A DNA stretch of 38,176 bases, taken from positions 1-38,176 of the forward strand of contig QCCF01000012.1 of the NCBI GenBank assembly GCA_003281365.1. Direction: 5' to 3'. This DNA is from Prochlorococcus sp. AG-347-K18. Lineage in GTDB: Bacteria; Cyanobacteriota; Cyanobacteriia; PCC-6307; Cyanobiaceae. The notes beneath the pieces are model-generated. The model did not search any database. It worked only from the letters and a program-made list of their open reading frames with translations, and had not been told where the DNA came from. The position numbers and the translations under genes are program-made. Position 1 is the stretch's first letter; every line of letters starts with the position of its first letter. Below, piece after piece: positions 31,538-38,176 of this stretch.

Positions 31538-32287
31538 ATGAAGACTTATTTGGAAGAACGAATTGAATGGTATGACGATAATTATAGAAATGGTAATGCT
31601 TTAATCTCTGATAAGCAGTTCGACCAACTTGAAAAAAATTTATTAAGAACAAACCCTAATTGTGATTACTTTAAAAAGAAAAATAAACTAGTTTTACCTT
31701 CATTAGAAAAGGATTCAATAGATGAATTTTTGAAAGGATTATTAGTAGATACCAGATTATTAATTGAACCGAAAATTGATGGTTGTGCTGTTGCTTTGCA
31801 ATATAGGAATGGAACCTTGGAGAAAGCAATTTCAAGAAAAGGCGCAGACGTTACTAGTAAACTTATTAAAGTCCAAGACATTCCCAATGAACTCCCTTTA
31901 CGAGGAGTTCTTCAAGTTAGAGGTGAATTATATGCACCCAACCAAAGTCCAAATATCTCCCAGAGAATCGCTTCTGGATTTCTAAGAGCTAAAGAAGGAT
32001 TTTCTGAAAGTCTTAGCTTCTGCGCATTTCAAATACTTAATTCAACACTTAACCAATATGAGTCCAAAAAGATTCTTTCAAAGCTTGGCTTCACGATCCC
32101 TCAGGATATTTCATGCAACTTTACGAGCCAAGTTGAGATATTTAGGAAACAATGGCTAGAAGGGAAGCTTTTTTGTAAATATCCAACAGATGGAATAGTA
32201 GTAAAAATAAATTCTAGAAAATTACAATTGATTAGAGAAAAATCAAATTTAGATTATCCTTATTGGCAAGTGGCAATAAAACGTTAA
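31538..32287 (+). CDS. Stand-alone NAD+-dependent DNA ligase-like adenylation domain
   Basis: 249 residues resembling the N-terminal part of LigA. The start has a reduced Ia (NMN-binding) region: ISDKQFDQL corresponds to ISDAEYDxL, but the Tyr/His signature before it is altered. Nucleotidyltransferase motifs follow: EPKIDG with lysine K79, SRKGAD, the SGFLR segment, VRGELY, FCAFQIL, TDGIVVKI and YWQVAIKR. The protein ends right after motif V, without the OB-fold, zinc finger, HhH or BRCT domains. LigA is usually about 670 residues. Self-adenylation looks possible, nick sealing much less so. It is flanked by membrane microproteins with abutting or overlapping ends. Confidence 0.85.
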   Translation: MKTYLEERIEWYDDNYRNGNALISDKQFDQLEKNLLRTNPNCDYFKKKNKLVLPSLEKDSIDEFLKGLLVDTRLLIEPKIDGCAVALQYRNGTLEKAISRKGADVTSKLIKVQDIPNELPLRGVLQVRGELYAPNQSPNISQRIASGFLRAKEGFSESLSFCAFQILNSTLNQYESKKILSKLGFTIPQDISCNFTSQVEIFRKQWLEGKLFCKYPTDGIVVKINSRKLQLIREKSNLDYPYWQVAIKR

Positions 32288-32400
32288 TGGAATTAATACA
32301 CCAGATTTTTCCTACTTGGCATATTTACTTGGATATGTTTTTGGTTGGCTTTGCAACTTACGGTTTTCTGAGAATTAAGAAAAAAATAAAAACTAAATAA
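32287..32400 (+). CDS. 37-residue single-helix membrane microprotein coupled to the ligase-like gene
   Basis: The ATG overlaps the ligase-like stop by one base (TAATG). Encodes MELIHQIFPTWHIYLDMFLV and GFATYGFLRIKKKIKTK: a Trp/His-bearing start, one hydrophobic helix and a basic tail. Last of the three coupled genes. Family unknown. Confidence 0.6.
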   Translation: MELIHQIFPTWHIYLDMFLVGFATYGFLRIKKKIKTK

Positions 32401-32410
32401 AGTTTTTAAA

Positions 32411-32563
32411 TCATCCGTGATCCTTAAGCATGGATTTAAGTTGTTCGGTATCTAATAGTTCAAGATAATTTCTCATTACCAACCAAGATCTTCTGCTTTC
32501 TAACTTTCCACTTTGTTTAAATAAATTTGCGGAAACTTGATCTATCAATTCTTTATGAGTCAT
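32411..32563 (-). CDS. 50-residue helical microprotein, last gene of the DUF1651-like operon
   Basis: Encodes a helical protein (MTHKELIDQVSANLFKQSGK, LESRRSWLVMRNYLELLD, TEQLKSMLKDHG), Leu- and charge-rich, soluble. It overlaps the 46-residue gene by 11 bases. Two genes end to end plus a clean helical pattern support coding. The open frame on the opposite strand here is a shadow. Confidence 0.6.
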   Translation of the reverse strand: MTHKELIDQVSANLFKQSGKLESRRSWLVMRNYLELLDTEQLKSMLKDHG

Positions 32564-32693
32564 ATTTATATTCTTCATCAAGTTCTATGACAACACCATT
32601 AAAAAATTCTGCTAATAATTTTGATGGGTCTTTCATAGATATCTTTCTATCTACTTTTGATAATTTCTTTTTGATTGGATTTAAGTTAGTCAT
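32553..32693 (-). CDS. 46-residue microprotein, middle gene of the DUF1651-like operon
   Basis: Encodes MTNLNPIKKKLSKVDRKISM, KDPSKLLAEFFNGVVIELDE and EYKYDS: basic N-terminus, acidic end. It overlaps the DUF1651-like stop by four bases (ATGA) and the next gene by 11. The overlaps are the evidence for coupled translation. Family unknown. Confidence 0.6.
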   Translation of the reverse strand: MTNLNPIKKKLSKVDRKISMKDPSKLLAEFFNGVVIELDEEYKYDS

Positions 32694-32989
32694 AAAGAAT
32701 CAGGTAATTCAAGTTCTTCAAAAGTCCAACCTTCTAATTGAAGGTCATGCCATTTATCCCAAGCATTATCTAAATACATTTGAGTGGATGATTTAATTGC
32801 CATTGGCTCACCAAGATCATTTGCATAATATGTATGAGCAAAAATTCTCATACTATTTCTTGGAGATTTTTTATTCCTTATAAATAGAATTAATCTGCTG
32901 CGGTCTGGGCTAAGCAACCAACCACTTGGGGACTCATTACGATAACCGTAAGAAAAATTAGTCCAAACATTAGCTCCTCCTAAAGTCAT
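32690..32989 (-). CDS. DUF1651-like protein, copy 2
   Basis: The second Met is preferred (99 residues), because its distance to the promoter matches that in copy 1; the first Met would give 104 residues with almost no leader. The family pattern SGWLLSPDRSRLILFIRN, HTYYANDLGEPMAIK and WDKWHDLQLEGW is intact, including the Trp lost from copy 1. First gene of a three-gene overlapping minus-strand operon. Function unknown. Confidence 0.82.
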   Translation of the reverse strand: MTLGGANVWTNFSYGYRNESPSGWLLSPDRSRLILFIRNKKSPRNSMRIFAHTYYANDLGEPMAIKSSTQMYLDNAWDKWHDLQLEGWTFEELELPDSL

Positions 32990-33014
32990 TACTAAGTAAT
33001 ACATGTGTACTATT

Positions 33015-33044
33015 AATATAAATACATTAGAAGTGGATCGTCAA
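33015..33044 (-). promoter_or_regulatory. Sigma-70-type promoter of DUF1651-like copy 2
   Basis: On the minus strand TTGACG (33039-33044) and TATATT (33015-33020) with 18 bases between them. The 5' flank (AATACTTGACG) and the -10 region (ATATTAATAGTAC) are identical to copy 1. Confidence 0.75.
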
Positions 33045-33156
33045 GTATTTTGGCAAATAAATTATTTACACTGATAGAGAATAAAAACAGCTCAGTTATT
33101 CCAAAAAATAAATACCCACCAAAAGCCTGTTTTAGCATGCATTTTGATAGGTAACA

Positions 33157-33328
33157 CCGGATCCCCGTCAGTTCTCTGCTGCATCGACCTGGAAATGCCA
33201 GAAGAGGATTCAAAGTGGGCTTTCGTTTCCGATTACAAGATCGGTTTACTACCGCATCACGACAGTCTCCTCAAGTCGAAAGAGAGTCAGATCAGAGCAC
33301 ATAAAGAAGAACTTAACCAAAGATCCAG
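33157..33328 (-). ncRNA. ssaA: Probable 6S RNA (6Sa)
   Basis: A stretch clearly richer in G+C than its surroundings, with no coding pattern, directly downstream of purK; cyanobacterial 6S genes are, to my knowledge, often next to purK. Read on the minus strand it folds as a long rod. The ends close with CTGGATC/GATCCGG, then AGTT/AACT, CTCTG/CAGAG and TCGACTTG/CAGGTCGA. A central open region and a hairpin CCGAT/ATCGG follow. Several pairs are G-U wobbles that become mismatches on the other strand, so the minus strand is supported. The length, about 172 bases, fits 6S RNA, which binds housekeeping RNA polymerase. The exact ends are estimates. Confidence 0.6.
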
Positions 33329-33351
33329 TAATGTAACTCTAACTTATTTTT

Positions 33352-34542
33352 TTATGCATTTGGAGATGGCCAAATGTCTCTTACCATAGTTAATAAAATT
33401 TGCGCTTCATTATATCTCTCTGAATGGGTTTTACCATTTAATAAAAATGTGATGTGAGCCATTTTTCTTCCCAGAATTTCGCGAGATTTGCCATAACAAT
33501 GAATATTAGAACCCTCAATTTCAGATAACATTTTAATTCTGGTTTCCATTGAGATTGGGAAATTCTTTTTTAACCCAAGTAGATTTATCATAATTGCACC
33601 TTCACAGTTCATTTTAATTTCAGGTGGCATTATCCCAGAAGAAATGCAAACATATTGATCAAACTGACTTGAAGTGCAAGCTTCAATAGAGAAATGAGCT
33701 GAATTATGTGTTCTAGGAGCTATTTCATTAATTAAAAGACCATTATCTCCATAGAAGAATTCAATAGCTAAAACTCCAACGTAATTAAGTTCATTGACTA
33801 TTGAAGAGAAAATATTTATTGCAAATAAGTTCAAATCATATTCATTTGTTCCAGGTGCAAGAACCCAATCACAAACATGGTTTGATTGGAACGTCTCAAC
33901 TATTGGAAAGAATCTTATCTTACCGGTTCTATCTCTCGAACCAACAAGAGCCAGTTCTTTTTCATACTCTATCCATTCTTCTATTAACCATTCATTAGAA
34001 TTATTTTCTGTTAAAAAAGAATCTAAATCATCTTTTGTCTTTATTTTTCTGTTCCCTTTGCCGTCATATCCACCTTTATTTGATTTTGCCATTATGGGGA
34101 AAGTCCAATTATCGATTTCCTCATCCAAGAGATTTTTAAAATCTTCAATACTTATCCATTTTGGGCAGGGAATATTCATTCTTTCTATTAATTTTTTTTG
34201 AGAAAACCTATCTACTAATGGCTTAATTGCATTAAGGCTTGGGACAAAAATATCTTTATTATCAATTAAATTTAATTTATCGATTTTTATCCATTCATTT
34301 TCAAAAATTATTTTCTCACACTCATTAATTAATGATTTATTACCTCTTATCTTTAAAGGATCAGCTTCTATGACATGATCTGCTTTTAAACCAGCCGGAT
34401 CATCACAAGATTTTGTTTGCACACATACTTCTAGATCTCTTTTTTTTGCTGCCTCGGTTAACATCAAAGCCAGTTGACCACCTCCAATTATTCCAAGGGA
34501 ATAATTTTTCTTAATATCGTTTATATTTTTTTTAAAACTCAT
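33352..34542 (-). CDS. purK: 5-(carboxyamino)imidazole ribonucleotide synthase PurK
   Basis: A 396-residue ATP-grasp enzyme that carboxylates AIR with bicarbonate in purine synthesis. The N-terminal GIIGGGQLALML binds the nucleotide part. ATP-grasp elements are PIMAKSNKGGYDGKGN and EEWIEYEKELAL, and the metal site is AIEFFYGDNGLLINEIAPRTHNSAH. Length is normal. An RNA gene (6S) directly follows its stop. Confidence 0.95.
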   Translation of the reverse strand: MSFKKNINDIKKNYSLGIIGGGQLALMLTEAAKKRDLEVCVQTKSCDDPAGLKADHVIEADPLKIRGNKSLINECEKIIFENEWIKIDKLNLIDNKDIFVPSLNAIKPLVDRFSQKKLIERMNIPCPKWISIEDFKNLLDEEIDNWTFPIMAKSNKGGYDGKGNRKIKTKDDLDSFLTENNSNEWLIEEWIEYEKELALVGSRDRTGKIRFFPIVETFQSNHVCDWVLAPGTNEYDLNLFAINIFSSIVNELNYVGVLAIEFFYGDNGLLINEIAPRTHNSAHFSIEACTSSQFDQYVCISSGIMPPEIKMNCEGAIMINLLGLKKNFPISMETRIKMLSEIEGSNIHCYGKSREILGRKMAHITFLLNGKTHSERYNEAQILLTMVRDIWPSPNA

Positions 34543-34667
34543 AGCATGATTTTATTACCATTTCTAATTCTTAACAACTGAATTTTTAAGGATCTAGAGC
34601 TTAGATTTTGCTAATATATAAAGTATTTAATACCAAATATTTATAAATTTCAAATAGGTAATCAATT

Positions 34668-35759
34668 GTGAATAAGAGAAAAATATTAGTCCCATTAGGT
34701 GATAAGTCATACGAAGTAACTCTAGAAGCAGGGATACTGAACAATATCAGCGAAGAACTTTTAAAAATTGGTATAACAAAGAATAGAAAAATACTTGTGA
34801 TTTCAAATGAAGAAATATCAAATTTATATGGAGAAAAATTTTTAAATAATTTAAAAGATAATAAATTTCAGGCCAAAATGTTCCTTATCAAGGCTGGAGA
34901 ATCATATAAAAACTTAAAAACCTTAAGTGAAATATATGATGTAGCATTTGAATTTGGCTTAGATAGAAATTCAATAATTATTGCCCTTGGAGGAGGAATT
35001 GTTGGAGATGTAAGTGGTTTTGCGGCGGCGACTTGGCTGAGAGGTATTGAATATATTCAAATTCCAACAACATTATTATCAATGGTTGATTCATCTGTGG
35101 GAGGAAAAACAGGAGTAAATCATCCAAAAGGTAAAAATTTAATTGGAGCTTTCAATCAACCTAAAGCAGTTTTTATTGATCCAGAAACTTTAAAAAGTTT
35201 GCCCAAAAGAGAATTTAGTGCAGGCATGGCCGAAGTAATAAAATACGGAGTAATAAGAGATAAAGAACTTTTCGAATACTTAGAAATTGAAAAAAACAAA
35301 AATGAACTTATAAATCTCAAAAATGAATATCTAATAAAAATAATTAATAGTTCAATTAAAACAAAGTCTCATATTGTTTCTCAAGACGAACATGAAAATG
35401 GTGTTAGAGCAATATTGAATTATGGTCATTCTTTTGGTCACGTTATTGAAAATTTATGTGGCTACGGCAAATTTCTACATGGTGAGGCAATATCAATTGG
35501 TATGAATATTGCGGGGGAAATAGCAATTGAGAAAGGGTTATGGTCTAAAGAAGAATTAAAGAGACAGAAGAATCTTTTGAAGAGTTACGATCTTCCTACC
35601 GAAATCCCCAAAATAAATAAAGAAGACGTTCTAACAATACTTATGGGCGATAAAAAAGTTCGTGATGGCAAAATGAGATTCATACTACCGAAAGAAATTG
35701 GTGCTGTTGATATATATGATGACGTAAAAGATTCATTATTTTTAAAGTTTTTTTCTTAA
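34668..35759 (+). CDS. aroB: 3-dehydroquinate synthase AroB
   Basis: A 363-residue shikimate-pathway enzyme converting DAHP to 3-dehydroquinate. NAD site [15 protein letters not shown] (106-120), [19 protein letters not shown], and zinc ligands in MAEVIKYG (E189), [10 protein letters not shown] and HGEA. Starts with GTG. Its stop overlaps that of the converging methyltransferase by 4 bases. Confidence 0.96.
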   Translation: MNKRKILVPLGDKSYEVTLEAGILNNISEELLKIGITKNRKILVISNEEISNLYGEKFLNNLKDNKFQAKMFLIKAGESYKNLKTLSEIYDVAFEFGLDRNSIIIALGGGIVGDVSGFAAATWLRGIEYIQIPTTLLSMVDSSVGGKTGVNHPKGKNLIGAFNQPKAVFIDPETLKSLPKREFSAGMAEVIKYGVIRDKELFEYLEIEKNKNELINLKNEYLIKIINSSIKTKSHIVSQDEHENGVRAILNYGHSFGHVIENLCGYGKFLHGEAISIGMNIAGEIAIEKGLWSKEELKRQKNLLKSYDLPTEIPKINKEDVLTILMGDKKVRDGKMRFILPKEIGAVDIYDDVKDSLFLKFFS

Positions 35760-36946
35760 CGCAAACAGGTTGAATTTATATTCATTTTCTTCTCATTAAA
35801 CTTTTTAAAAACAAACCACTTAAAATCACCTAAACAAACAGGATCAACGAGTCTAAGTAATGCCTCTCTTCTTAGGAGGGCATTTGATAAATCCTCTTTA
35901 ATTTCATTTTGAATCCCATAAAGTCTCTCCGCTAATCCAAGTGCCAACAAAGCCTCTCCTTGTTTAGTTATTCCAACAGTATCAAATCCTAGAGTCTCAG
36001 CATCATTAATTAAAGTTTCTATGCACACATGAGATGTTAAATCGCAATTTCCAGGCGAATCTAGGATATCATTCGTCATTTTTTGATTTTCATAAGAAAC
36101 TATCGTCCCTTCAGAATTCTTAGAGGTGTAGTATTTTTTGGCTTCTTTAGCGTAATCAATTATTAATAAAATACCATTATTAATTTTTTGATAAATAGCT
36201 TTTAACCATTTTGAGTTATCTACATGCCATTCTGTAGTCCATCCTTCAAAAGCATCTTCAGGCGGAATAGTTATTCCCAACTCACTTTTAGCAAGTTTAA
36301 AACTTTTTTCCAATTCACTTGTAATTGGCATTTTATCAAAAAATAATTTATGAGATTTTTTGTCTATAGAAACTGCTTGTCGAATTAATTTTCCCTTTGA
36401 AAAGGTTATTCTCTCTACTGGCAAAGCATCCAAAACCTCATTTGCTATAACTATTCCATTTATATTATTTTCCTCTACTTCATCCAAACCTTTCCATAAA
36501 ATATCAATACCTAAGTTCAAAAATTGATCTAATTTATTTTTTTGTTTTTCTACCATCCCTTCATTAGGTTCAAAAATTACAAAAGAAACTCCTTCTAAAA
36601 AATTCTTGTTGTTTTCTAAAAAATATTTAATTATTCCACTCATAAAGCTTCCATCTCCAGCTCCAAATTCAATTACAGCTAATTTCTGATTAGATAAAAA
36701 ACTACTTTTGAACTGAATCAACCAATCTTCTATTTGTTTGCCCACCAAAAAAGCAAAATCATCAGATAAAGATGGTGATGTGACAAAATCTCCTCGAACG
36801 CCTAACTCAGCTTTACCGCCACCGTAATAACCATTAATGGGATCATTTAAAGCAAAATTCATATAGTCATAAAAACTTATAGTCCCACCCATTTTTATTA
36901 TTTTTTTTACTAACCAATCTGGATTATTCGCGGGTAAGCTATTCAT
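35756..36946 (-). CDS. MidA/NDUFAF7-like SAM-dependent methyltransferase
   Basis: A 396-residue DUF185 protein. [15 protein letters not shown] and [18 protein letters not shown] at the start, SAM motif EFGAGDGS (93-100), then [15 protein letters not shown] and IIDYAKEA, as in the family. The mitochondrial relative methylates an arginine of a complex I subunit. In cyanobacteria the NDH-1 complex is a possible target but this is inference. It overlaps aroB at the 3' end. Confidence 0.88.
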   Translation of the reverse strand: MNSLPANNPDWLVKKIIKMGGTISFYDYMNFALNDPINGYYGGGKAELGVRGDFVTSPSLSDDFAFLVGKQIEDWLIQFKSSFLSNQKLAVIEFGAGDGSFMSGIIKYFLENNKNFLEGVSFVIFEPNEGMVEKQKNKLDQFLNLGIDILWKGLDEVEENNINGIVIANEVLDALPVERITFSKGKLIRQAVSIDKKSHKLFFDKMPITSELEKSFKLAKSELGITIPPEDAFEGWTTEWHVDNSKWLKAIYQKINNGILLIIDYAKEAKKYYTSKNSEGTIVSYENQKMTNDILDSPGNCDLTSHVCIETLINDAETLGFDTVGITKQGEALLALGLAERLYGIQNEIKEDLSNALLRREALLRLVDPVCLGDFKWFVFKKFNEKKMNINSTCLR

Positions 36947-36977
36947 CGGCGAAAATATAAAGAGATAAAACTTATTT

Positions 36978-37775
36978 ATGCCTTCAAAGATTAACTATTT
37001 ATTAGGAATATTTCTATCTATATTAGTTTTAATTTCACATAAACCCGTTTTCGCTATAAATAATCCAAATCTCTTACCAGAAGAAAAAACACCAGTAATC
37101 GATTTAGCTAAAACATTAAGCCCTGATCAGAAAAAATCTTTAGAGGAAAAGCTCAACAATCTAGAAATTGAAAGTGGGTGGAAAATTAAATATTTATCTC
37201 AGTTTGAGAGTTCTCCTGGTAGCGCAATAAAGGACTATTGGGATTTAGATGAGACAAGTTTGTTGATAGTTGCAGATCCTAGAGGAGGTAATTTACTGAA
37301 CTTTAACGTCGGAGAGGCTTATTTTAATTTTATGCCAAGGTTATTTTGGGTCGAACTTCAAACAAGATTTGGCAACCAATATTATGTTAAAGATCACGGT
37401 GAGGATGGTGCAGTATTAGATGCAATTGACTCAGTAAAGATTTGCCTTGAAAGAGGAGGATGTCAAGTTGTCCCTGGCTTACCCAAAGAGCAATATATAT
37501 GGACTTTATGTACATCTATTCTTGGAGGTTTAGTAGCAGGTTTCGCATCTGCTCCAAGAAAAGAAGGTCAAGTTATATCAATTGGATTTTTAGCTCTTCT
37601 TTCTCCTTTATGGGGAATGTTATTTGGAATTTTTGGTTTGGCACCGATAATATCCAGAACAAATGATTTATTACCTTTATTTAAAAATGGTTTAGCTTTC
37701 ACAGCAGCAGGAATTGCAGGTTATATCTTGTCTCAAACATTATTTTCAAGATATGAAAATCCCAAAAATACTTAA
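36978..37775 (+). CDS. TPM-domain protein, Psb32/TLP18.3-like
   Basis: A 265-residue protein with a signal peptide (about 1-26, LLGIFLSILVLISHKPVFA) and a TPM domain (about 35-165, VIDLAKTLSPDQKKSLEEKL and YYVKDHGEDGAVLDAI). The C-terminal region has hydrophobic helices (LCTSILGGLVAGFASA and others to about 255). Psb32 protects photosystem II from damage and helps its repair. It acts in the thylakoid lumen with a membrane anchor. Monocistronic, converging on the phosphoesterase. Confidence 0.85.
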   Translation: MPSKINYLLGIFLSILVLISHKPVFAINNPNLLPEEKTPVIDLAKTLSPDQKKSLEEKLNNLEIESGWKIKYLSQFESSPGSAIKDYWDLDETSLLIVADPRGGNLLNFNVGEAYFNFMPRLFWVELQTRFGNQYYVKDHGEDGAVLDAIDSVKICLERGGCQVVPGLPKEQYIWTLCTSILGGLVAGFASAPRKEGQVISIGFLALLSPLWGMLFGIFGLAPIISRTNDLLPLFKNGLAFTAAGIAGYILSQTLFSRYENPKNT

Positions 37776-37798
37776 AATATCAACAAAAATATCTAATC

Positions 37799-38176
37799 CT
37801 AAAAAAATTTATCTTCTTCACGAATTTCACCAGATTCTGAATACCATCGATGAGAAACATGACTTAATCCCTTTTTTTCAAACTCAATCCATGAAAAGTT
37901 AATTAATAATTTCCCATCTTCATCAGTTTTATATCTTGGAACCACAGCAGTGTTGAAATAAATTGTTCCTTTGCTATCAATTTTAAACATCTCTCTTAAA
38001 CCAAGATTTCTTTTAAGCCGGTTGTGCATATGACCAAAAATTACAAGATCAACTTTTCTTCTCTTTTGTATTTGAGAAATAGCTACAGACAAATCTCTAT
38101 CTCCCCAATCTAATGAGGGTAATTTCCAGTCTTTTCCACAAATGCTTCTAGGTTCTGAGCCTAAACCGGAGGGTCC
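37799..38176 (-). CDS. Calcineurin-like metallophosphoesterase, C-terminal part (partial)
   Basis: The minus-strand frame is open to the window edge; 125 residues are visible before the stop and the N-terminal half lies beyond the edge. GPSGLGSEPRSICGKDW and the metal-site motif IFGHMHNRL match the cyanobacterial/plastid-type family (TIGR04168). A TTG inside the frame should not be taken as the start. Substrate unknown. Confidence 0.85.
   Translation of the reverse strand, partial: GPSGLGSEPRSICGKDWKLPSLDWGDRDLSVAISQIQKRRKVDLVIFGHMHNRLKRNLGLREMFKIDSKGTIYFNTAVVPRYKTDEDGKLLINFSWIEFEKKGLSHVSHRWYSESGEIREEDKFF

Noticed and set aside
32527-32796. 89-codon plus-strand frame
   Set aside because: It is antisense to the overlapping DUF1651-like operon and has no conserved features.
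33144-33389. 81-codon plus-strand frame and a 66-codon minus-strand frame over the 6S segment
   Set aside because: Base composition and pairing fit a structured RNA, and neither translation resembles protein.
33794-34201. Long plus-strand frames opposite purK
   Set aside because: They are shadows of a core ATP-grasp gene with all motifs intact.
1-38176. CRISPR arrays, insertion sequences, prophage or integrase genes
   Set aside because: Searched by eye; no regular repeat-spacer pattern, transposase motif, or tRNA-linked attachment site was found.

Overview
The window reads as the chromosome of a high-light Prochlorococcus or a very close relative. The evidence is the strong A+T bias, short spacers, a compact pho gene cluster of the marine picocyanobacterial type, an SLH-type porin, a high-light-inducible (Hli) protein, a TPM/Psb32-like protein, and picocyanobacteria-restricted small families (DUF1651-like, DUF3303-like, DUF1499-like, TIGR02450-like). 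No transposase, integrase, tRNA, rRNA or CRISPR array was seen.

Layout. (1) 0-6.1 kb: the C-terminal end of an unknown membrane protein, then a four-gene plus-strand DNA-repair operon: metallo-beta-lactamase exonuclease, ATP-dependent DNA ligase, Lhr-type helicase and PdeM-type phosphoesterase, with abutting or overlapping ends. (2) 6.1-19 kb: a phosphate/arsenate region. pstC-pstA-pstB and pstS are on the minus strand. An arsR repressor diverges from gap-arsJ-chrA. A phosphate-stress porin and the phoB-phoR two-component pair follow. Tandem TTAA repeats resembling cyanobacterial Pho boxes lie upstream of pstS, the porin, pstC, phoB and a small membrane protein. A 24-bp perfect palindrome sits in the arsR/gap promoter. 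The logic fits a cell that scavenges phosphate and expels the arsenate that comes with it, as 1-arseno-3-phosphoglycerate (made by Gap, exported by ArsJ). (3) 19-21.4 kb: a cytochrome c6-like protein, a K+ channel with an RCK domain, and small proteins.

(4) 21.5-33 kb: an accessory-looking stretch made almost entirely of small genes, many of 28-85 codons with one hydrophobic helix. Several form overlapping or abutting operons (21553-22169, 25046-25719, 31331-32400, 32411-32989). It also holds a short-chain dehydrogenase, an Hli protein, a decayed gene, a probable frameshift, a cluster of DnaA-box-like sites, and two DUF1651-like paralogues with matching promoters. Its most unusual gene is a 249-residue stand-alone NAD+-dependent DNA ligase adenylation domain. 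It keeps its nucleotidyltransferase motifs but lacks the OB-fold, zinc finger, HhH and BRCT parts, and it is coupled to two single-helix membrane microproteins.

(5) 33.1-38.2 kb: core genes. A probable 6S RNA lies downstream of purK, followed by purK, aroB, a MidA-like methyltransferase, a TPM-domain protein and the C-terminal part of a calcineurin-like phosphoesterase.

All calls come from reading the sequence. Family names rest on recognised motifs, not on searches.
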